NCBI GenBank assembly: GCA_900752285.1
Contig: CAADUW010000246.1
Location: 1 to 6,360 of the forward strand
Reading direction: 5' to 3'
Source of the DNA: an uncultured Oscillospiraceae bacterium
GTDB lineage: Bacteria; Bacillota; Clostridia; Oscillospirales; Oscillospiraceae
Length of the DNA: 6,360 bases
Positions 1-4,200 of this stretch are shown here, in pieces. The first letter of the stretch is position 1. The number at the start of each line of letters is the position of its first letter. Below the pieces are notes generated by a model that was not told the origin of the DNA, did not search any database, and worked only from the letters and a program-made list of their open reading frames with translations. The position numbers and the translations under genes are program-made.

Positions 1-58
1 CCCTCAAGTCAGTGGGAGGCCGTAGCTGGGGTTGCGTATCGCCCGCGCTGTCATCGCG

Positions 59-80
59 CCCGATGCTGCCACGCATCGGG
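59..80. repeat. Perfect 8-bp stem-loop
   Basis: CCCGATGC (59-66) and GCATCGGG (73-80) form a perfect 8-bp stem with a 6-base loop. There is no T-run on either side, so it is not an intrinsic terminator. It lies in the gene-free left end, 24 bases from a second stem-loop. Possible roles are part of a transfer origin or a structured RNA; this is inference. Confidence 0.6.
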
Positions 81-103
81 TCAAAGGCCGCGTAGATCGC
101 TCG

Positions 104-138
104 GACAGCCGCCCGTCCCGAAGGATGGGATGTCTGTC
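104..138. repeat. Composite stem-loop with UUCG tetraloop on the minus strand
   Basis: The outer arms GACAG (104-108) and CTGTC (134-138) enclose CCC/GGG (112-114 with 127-129) and TCC/GGA (116-118 with 123-125). On the minus strand the apex is UCC-UUCG-GGA, a C(UUCG)G tetraloop, a loop known to be exceptionally stable in RNA. On that strand one A-C mismatch interrupts the inner stem. On the plus strand the same position can form a G-U pair, so the transcribed strand is uncertain. There is no T-run after it. Confidence 0.5.
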
Positions 139-289
139 GTCATGGCGGCGCGCCTTTTGTCGCTTGGCTTTTCAGCCGCGCGGGGTCTGTGCTGATACCG
201 GTGACTATGCGGTTTTCAAGGAGCAGAGGCGAGAAAGAAGAATATCCCTCTCATATACCTCAAGAAAAATCGGGCTTTTTATAACCCCC

Positions 290-712
290 TCAGTCGAAAT
301 TTTTCAAAATTCTCTTCAAATGGGAAAGCCCTTTGCGAACGGAATGATGCACGGCAGGCTGGGTGGTGTTTTCTCTTGCAGCGATCTGCAACTGAGACAG
401 TCCACCAACTATGTACGCAAGGACACGCCGCCGCTGTGCGGGCGTGAGCTGTGCCATTGCTTCTTTCAGCAGCCGTTCCAGTTCCATGCGCTCCAGCGCC
501 TCGTCCGGCTGCTCCGGCAGATTCAGCGCCTCCGCCTCGATGCCGTCGCCTGCGTCCAGCGAGTAGAATGCCCTGTTGTCGCGGATGTACTGCGCGTAGT
601 TGATCTGAAGCCGCTTATCTTCTTCAAGGAACGCGGCTACTTCATCGGAAACCTCGATAAAGGCATCCTCGGTGTACCACGGGTAAAGCTCCCGCAGGTT
701 GATCGTTGTCAT
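290..712 (-). CDS. Sigma-70 region-4-like DNA-binding protein of conjugative-element type (140 aa)
   Basis: This small protein resembles the C-terminal (region 4) promoter-recognition part of sigma-70 factors. I chose the ATG at 710-712 because GGAGG lies 8 bases upstream, and because the protein then begins MTTINLRELYPWYTEDAF, which matches my recollection of how these ICE-borne proteins begin (INLRDFYPWYT-like). The frame is open 35 codons further up, but that part lacks a ribosome binding site. Residues 1-60 include an acidic stretch and the phrase YSLDAGDGIEAEAL. Residues about 80-136 form a helical unit, LTPAQRRRVLAYIVGGLSQ followed by a helix-turn-helix with recognition helix about T116-R126 and a basic end (KGLSHLKRILK). 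No region 2 (core-polymerase and -10 binding) is visible, so it may be a regulator rather than a full sigma factor. Related proteins are annotated as sigma-70 family on Firmicute ICEs; the exact role here is not shown by sequence. A terminator-bearing leader precedes it. Confidence 0.85.
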   Translation of the reverse strand: MTTINLRELYPWYTEDAFIEVSDEVAAFLEEDKRLQINYAQYIRDNRAFYSLDAGDGIEAEALNLPEQPDEALERMELERLLKEAMAQLTPAQRRRVLAYIVGGLSQLQIAARENTTQPAVHHSVRKGLSHLKRILKNFD

Positions 713-720
713 GTTGTATT

Positions 721-725
721 CCTCC
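721..725 (-). promoter_or_regulatory. Ribosome binding site of the sigma-like gene
   Basis: On the minus strand GGAGG is followed by 8 bases and then ATG (712-710). This is a strong Firmicute Shine-Dalgarno sequence and decides the start of the 140-residue protein over the longer open frame. Its first G is also the last base of the 9-bp inverted repeat at 725-766. Confidence 0.85.
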
Positions 726-766
726 GTTTGGATGTTTTTGTTCGGTGTTGCGGTCGAATCCAAACG
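725..766 (-). repeat. 9-bp inverted repeat abutting the ribosome binding site
   Basis: CGTTTGGAT (725-733) and ATCCAAACG (758-766) are a perfect 9-bp inverted repeat. Inside it TTCG (741-744) and CGAA (755-758) form a smaller competing pair. In the minus-strand transcript the stem ends exactly where GGAGG begins. It could stabilise the mRNA or modulate ribosome access to the sigma-like gene; the function is inferred. Confidence 0.55.
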
Positions 767-788
767 AAGGGCGGCGGGGAGCGGCAGC

Positions 789-810
789 CCACGGCGAAGA
801 AGTGCCGTGG
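789..810 (-). repeat. 7-bp stem-loop in the sigma-like gene leader
   Basis: CCACGGC (789-795) and GCCGTGG (804-810) form a perfect 7-bp stem with an 8-base loop. On the minus strand it lies just after the T-run of the terminator at 816-854. No U-tract follows it. It may protect the 5' end of a processed transcript or take part in the leader fold; I cannot assign a role. Confidence 0.45.
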
Positions 811-815
811 ATGAC

Positions 816-854
816 AAAAAGCACCTATAAAGGCTTCAAAACCTTCATAGGTGC
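816..854 (-). terminator. Intrinsic terminator (probable attenuator) upstream of the sigma-like gene
   Basis: In the minus-strand transcript GCACCTAT (854-847) pairs perfectly with ATAGGTGC (828-821). The stem continues after one mismatch with AAGG/CCTT (842-845 with 830-833), and a run of five T (820-816) follows directly. This is a textbook Rho-independent terminator. It lies upstream of, and in the same direction as, the sigma-like gene, and no promoter is obvious between the two. It starts directly after the stop codon of the 18-codon leader ORF, which is the layout of an attenuator rather than a simple gene end. Confidence 0.75.
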
Positions 855-911
855 TCAATAGGCGCAATGAAACAGCAGAAAGGGCAGGCGGGTGCAGAAA
901 ACTGCTTTCAT
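855..911 (-). CDS. Putative 18-residue leader peptide ending at the terminator
   Basis: ATG (911-909) to TGA (857-855) encodes MKAVFCTRLPFLLFHCAY. The stop codon touches the first base of the terminator stem, so a ribosome finishing or stalling here would cover the 5' arm. The ribosome binding site is weak, so translation may depend on coupling with the 9-codon ORF ending 15 bases upstream. The codons overlap an arm (874-883) of a long-range inverted repeat. The peptide is hydrophobic with two Cys. No known leader peptide is recognised; the evidence is position, not homology. Confidence 0.4.
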   Translation of the reverse strand: MKAVFCTRLPFLLFHCAY

Positions 912-926
912 GCCGTATTAGTCCGG

Positions 927-956
927 TTATGCGATTTGTGCGGCGGCAAGCCGCAT
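927..956 (-). CDS. Putative 9-residue leader peptide MRLAAAQIA
   Basis: ATG (956-954) to TAA (929-927) encodes MRLAAAQIA. AGGAGG (970-965) is 8 bases upstream, the best Shine-Dalgarno sequence in the window, yet the ORF is only nine codons long. A strong start site on such a short ORF is the usual mark of a regulatory leader peptide. The start overlaps the stop of the preceding ORF as TGATG. The coding bases also form a hairpin, TGCGGC/GCCGCA (939-944 with 950-955). Confidence 0.5.
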   Translation of the reverse strand: MRLAAAQIA

Positions 957-985
957 CAGCGACACCTCCTGTACTCTTTTGTCAT
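956..985 (-). CDS. Putative 9-residue leader peptide MTKEYRRCR
   Basis: ATG (985-983) to TGA (958-956) encodes MTKEYRRCR. A GAAAGGA Shine-Dalgarno sequence (AAGGA at 995-999) is 9 bases upstream. Two tandem AGG codons, rare for arginine in many bacteria, double as the Shine-Dalgarno of the next ORF, so a ribosome paused there would block that site. The stop is shared with the next start (TGATG), which suggests translational coupling. Confidence 0.45.
   Translation of the reverse strand: MTKEYRRCR
965..970 (-). promoter_or_regulatory. Strong ribosome binding site of the second leader ORF
   Basis: AGGAGG on the minus strand is 8 bases before ATG (956-954). It lies inside the coding sequence of the first leader ORF as its AGG AGG codons. 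Nearby bases can pair with GCACC at 891-895 or, alternatively, with the terminator arm at 849-854. Confidence 0.65.
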
Positions 986-994
986 AGACTGATT

Positions 995-999
995 TCCTT
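995..999 (-). promoter_or_regulatory. Ribosome binding site of the first leader ORF
   Basis: AAGGA on the minus strand, within GAAAGGAAA, is 9 bases before ATG (985-983). Four of its five bases fall in the 10-bp inverted repeat 996-1005/874-883, so the site can be sequestered when the leader folds. Confidence 0.55.
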
Positions 1000-1024
1000 T
1001 CTGCTCAAATCGGATAGAAATGGC

Positions 1025-1058
1025 GAAAGGCGGTTGTTCAAAAGAGCAACCGCCTTTC
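1025..1058. terminator. 15-bp hairpin, probable bidirectional-type terminator
   Basis: GAAAGGCGGTTGTTC (1025-1039) and GAGCAACCGCCTTTC (1044-1058) form a 15-bp stem with one G-U or mismatch position and an AAAA loop on the plus strand. The stem ends are AAA/TTT as in bidirectional terminators, but only three T follow the GC core on either strand, so efficiency is uncertain. On the minus strand it lies after the terminator of the surface-protein gene and 40 bases before the first leader ATG. It would isolate the leader from readthrough. Confidence 0.6.
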
Positions 1059-1074
1059 CTGACGAATGAAACCG

Positions 1075-1106
1075 AAAAGGGGCGCGGGGCTATTTGCCCG
1101 CGCCCC
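1075..1106 (-). terminator. Intrinsic terminator of the surface-protein gene
   Basis: CCCGCGCCCC (1097-1106) pairs perfectly with GGGGCGCGGG (1079-1088) across an 8-base loop. On the minus strand TTTT (1078-1075) follows. It begins 15 bases after the stop codon at 1124-1122. This is a very GC-rich Rho-independent terminator belonging to the large gene. Confidence 0.8.
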
Positions 1107-1121
1107 TAAAGGTGAACCTGT

Positions 1122-1262
1122 TTACTTTTCGATGATTTGCAGCGCTTCTTCCTCACGCCGCCGCCTGATCTGCCATGTGGTCAGCGCAAGGCATCCGGCA
1201 AGAGATGTACAGAGGGAGAACCCCCACAAGCCTAACACGCTGCTGTCGCCGGTCTTTGGGAT
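1122..1262 (-). other. Cell-wall sorting signal IPKTGD, membrane helix and basic tail
   Basis: Residues 1686-1731 have the three parts of a sortase substrate: IPKTGD (1245-1262), a hydrophobic helix of about 25 residues (SSVLGLWGFSLCTSLAGCLAL onward) and RRRR. Ile replaces the usual Leu of LPXTG; sortases accepting an Ile at this position are known. The ten-residue tail after the Arg cluster (EEEALQIIEK) is longer than usual. The sortase itself is not in the window. Confidence 0.75.
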
Positions 1263-4200
1263 TTGCAGCCGCTTCGGGTCGATCCAGCCCATCAGGCCGC
1301 CGGGAGCCTTGCCCTGCACCAGCTCATACTTCTCAATGAAGCGGTGGAGCATGGCGGCGATCTCAGCGCGGGTCGCCGTGCCCTGCGGGTCAAGCAGATT
1401 GCCGGATTTTCCCTTCACAAGACCGCTGCCGACCGCCCATTGCATCGCCGTCTTTGCGTAATCCGTGATCTTGTCCGCATCCTTGAACTTGTCCAGATTT
1501 CCCTTGACGGTCAGATCGTAGCCCTTGTAGTCTGCGTAGCGGTAGAAGATGGCTGCAAGCTGTTCGCGGGTGATGGGATCGTCCGGGCCAAATTTGTCTT
1601 TGCCGTAGCCCGCGAAAATGCCGTTCTCCGCCGTCCATGTGATCGCGTCAGCGTACCACTTTCCGGCCTCCACATCGGTAAAGCTGTTTTTGCCCTTCGG
1701 CGCGGGGCTGCCCTCCATGCGCCAGAGAATGGTCGCCATCATGCCGCGCGTCGCCGTCCCATACGGACTGAACAGGGTCTTGCTCGTGCCGAGCATCAGG
1801 CCGTTTTCGTAGACGAACATCACATCGCCGTAGAACCAGTCCTTTTCAGAAACATCGGTAAAGGGATTCGCGCCTGTACCCGGATTTTCGTCCACGCGCC
1901 AGCCTGCATACACGGTCATATCCTTCGTCAAATAAACGCCAGAAACCTTGTTCATCAGGCTGCGTTCGCTGTACCAGCCGATAAAGGTGTGGCCGCGCCA
2001 GGTCGGGAAGTACTTTGTCAGGTCAATGTAGGTATTGTACGTTCCCTGCACGCTGGGAATATCACTGCCTCCGCCTGTTTCAAAGCGCAGCGTGTAGTAG
2101 GTGACGGGCGGATTGTAGCCGCCGCCACCGCCGCCGGTGTCCTTCTCGAAGATGGCCTTGACCTCCACGTTGGCACTCGGCATGGTGAACTTGTCGTCCT
2201 TGATGGTCACGCCGCCGCTGATGACCTGCCACTCCTTGAAGTGGTAGCCGGTTTTGGGCGTAGCGGTCAGGATGATTTCTGTGCCGACAACAGCTTTTGC
2301 GTGAGAGGCGGAAGCCGTTCCGTTTCCGTCCGTTTTCACGGTGATGGTAAACTCGGTGGGTGCAGGGGGTGCGTCCTTCTCAAAGATTGCTTTGACCTCC
2401 ACATTGCCGTCCGGCATGGTGAACTTATTGTCCTTGATAGTCACATTGCCGCTGATGACCTGCCACTCCTTGAAGTGGTAGCCCTCTTTGGGCGTGGCGG
2501 TCAGGCGAATCTCCGTTCCGACCACAGCTTTTGCATGAGATGCGGAAGCCGTGCCGTTGCCGTCCGTTTTCACGGTGATGGTGAACTCGGTGGGCACAGG
2601 CGGTGCGTCCTTCTCAAAGATGGCCCTGACCTCCACGTTGGCGCTCGGCATGAGGAACTTATTGTCCTTGATGGTCACGCCGCCGCTGATGACCTGCCAC
2701 TCCTTAAAGTGGTAGCCCTCGTTGGGCATGGCGGTCAGGGTGATCGTCGTACCGGCCGCAGCGGTGGAAGGAGCTGCGGTGCCGGTGCCGTTTCCGTCAT
2801 TACTGACGGTGACGGTGTATGTGGTGGGGGTAATAACTCTGTTCTTCCACAGTGCTTTGATCTCAATATCCCCGTTCACGGTGTAGGAATCTCCCACTTT
2901 GTACTCCGCGCCGCCGATCTCCCAAGCCTTGAACTCCTGATCGGCGGGAGCGGTGAAGCCGCAGGCGGGCAGGATGTAATTTGTCCCTGCCTTGACGGGA
3001 ACAGGCTCCATGCTGCCGCTGCCGCCGTTGCCGTTGAAGGTGATAGTAAAGTCTGCGAGCGGCTTTCCTTCACCCACCGTGACCTCCGCATCGGGGCTGG
3101 CAAAGTGGTTGTGATCCTCCGCATAGCGAACGAAGTAATTACCAGCGGACAGGTTTTCAATCTCGATACCGGTGCAGGCGGTGTAGATAGTTTCGCTCTC
3201 CGCACGGTATTCCATCGTTGCATCCACGCCGGTGATCTTGCCGTCGCTGCCGCCCTCGGTAGTGGGCGCGACACCGATCAAGCCGTTAGGCGCTTCCTGC
3301 GTGGCTTTGCCGATGCTCCACGCCGCGGTCACGGCATCGGTGCTGCCGTCCGCCCATTTGCCGGTCTTGGATGTGACGCGAACGGTGTAATCGCCCGCGT
3401 CCGTGGCGGTGTTGCCGGAGATGTCCATTGTGGCGGGATCATAGCCGCTCACGGTTGCGGTATGCTCGGAGCCATTGTAGGTGTAGGTTCCGGTGACACT
3501 GATGCTGGGTTTGGCGGGATCGGTAGGCGCAGGAGGTGCGTCCTTCTCGAAGATAGCCTTGACCTCCACGTTGTCGTTCGGCATGAGGAACTTGTCGTCC
3601 TTGATGGTCACGCCGCCGCTGATGACCCTCCACTCCTTGAGGTGGTAGCCCTCGTTGGGCGTAGCGGTCAGGGTGATCGTCGTACCGGCCGCAGCTTTTG
3701 CATGAGAGGCGGAAGCCGTGCCGTTGCCGCTGCTGGTCACGGTGACGGTATGCTCGGTAGGCGCAGGAGGCGCGTCCTCCTCGAAGATTGCTTTGACCTC
3801 TACATTGCTGTCCGGCATGAGGAACTTATCGTCTTTGATAGTCACATTGCCGCTCATGACCTCCCACTCCTTGAAGCGGTAGCCTTCGTCAGGCTTGGCG
3901 GTCAGGCGAATCTCCGTGCCGACCACGGCTTTTGCAGAAGATGCAGAAGCCGTTCCGCCGCCCTCTGTGGTCACGGTGATGGTATGCTCGGCAGGCGCGG
4001 CTTTGGTTATCGTAATAGACAGCTCCTTCGTATTGCTGCCCGCGCTGTTAGTAGCCTTGACGGTGAAGGTGGCGGTTCCTTCCGCAGTAGGCGTGCCGCT
4101 GATCTCACCGGTATCCGCGTTCAGGCTCAGACCGGCAGGCAGACCGCCGTCAATGCTCCATGTGATAGGTGCTGTGCCGGTGGCGGTCAGGGTCTGGCTG

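Larger units (their letters stand above)
1..289. other. Non-coding stretch with stem-loops, downstream of the sigma-like gene
   Basis: No ORF here has a convincing start, ribosome binding site and recognisable product on either strand. The stretch contains two clear stem-loops (59-80 and 104-138) and two 8-bp palindromes, GGCGCGCC at 147-154 and CCGCGCGG at 176-183. Such a palindrome-rich gap beside a sigma-like gene of ICE type could be a transfer origin, a structured RNA, or the leader of the next gene beyond position 1. The sequence does not decide between these. A motif at 205-226 reads, on the minus strand, CTCCTTGAAAACCGCATAGT. No convincing intrinsic terminator follows the sigma-like stop codon, so its transcript may continue leftwards out of the window. 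Confidence 0.5.
874..1005 (-). repeat. 10-bp long-range inverted repeat framing the leader ORFs
   Basis: AGCAGAAAGG on the minus strand (1005-996) is perfectly complementary to CCTTTCTGCT (883-874). The pairing brackets the first two leader ORFs and covers the first ribosome binding site. Next to it CAGG (971-968) can pair with CCTG (888-885), and GGTGT (966-962) with GCACC (895-891), which would cover the second ribosome binding site. The arrangement suggests a folded leader that hides both start regions. Confidence 0.5.

Noticed and set aside
81..143. 20-codon minus-strand ORF MTTDIPSFGTGGCPSDLRGL
   Set aside because: It covers the UUCG stem-loop and has only a weak purine stretch before its ATG. 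The RNA or DNA structure explains the sequence better, and no family is recognised.
281..300. Possible terminator just after the sigma-like stop codon
   Set aside because: Only a 3-bp GGG/CCC pairing precedes the T-run, too weak to support termination.
32..814. Plus-strand open frame of 260 codons over the sigma-like gene and left end
   Set aside because: It is antisense to the sigma-like gene, which has a good start, ribosome binding site and family resemblance. The translation is Arg-rich and looks non-protein-like.
713..817. Longer version of the sigma-like protein starting near 817
   Set aside because: The extra 35 residues have no ribosome binding site, run through two inverted repeats, and precede the conserved-looking MTTINL start that carries GGAGG at the right spacing.
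985..1060. Possible promoter (TTGAAC then a TCTATC-like box) before the leader ORFs on the minus strand
   Set aside because: The -10 candidate matches only three of six consensus positions and the -35 lies inside the hairpin at 1025-1058. Not good enough to annotate, although some promoter is expected nearby.
2139..3992. CRISPR-like or satellite repeat array
   Set aside because: Units are 234 bp, in frame, encode a protein domain, and have no spacers, so they are coding repeats.
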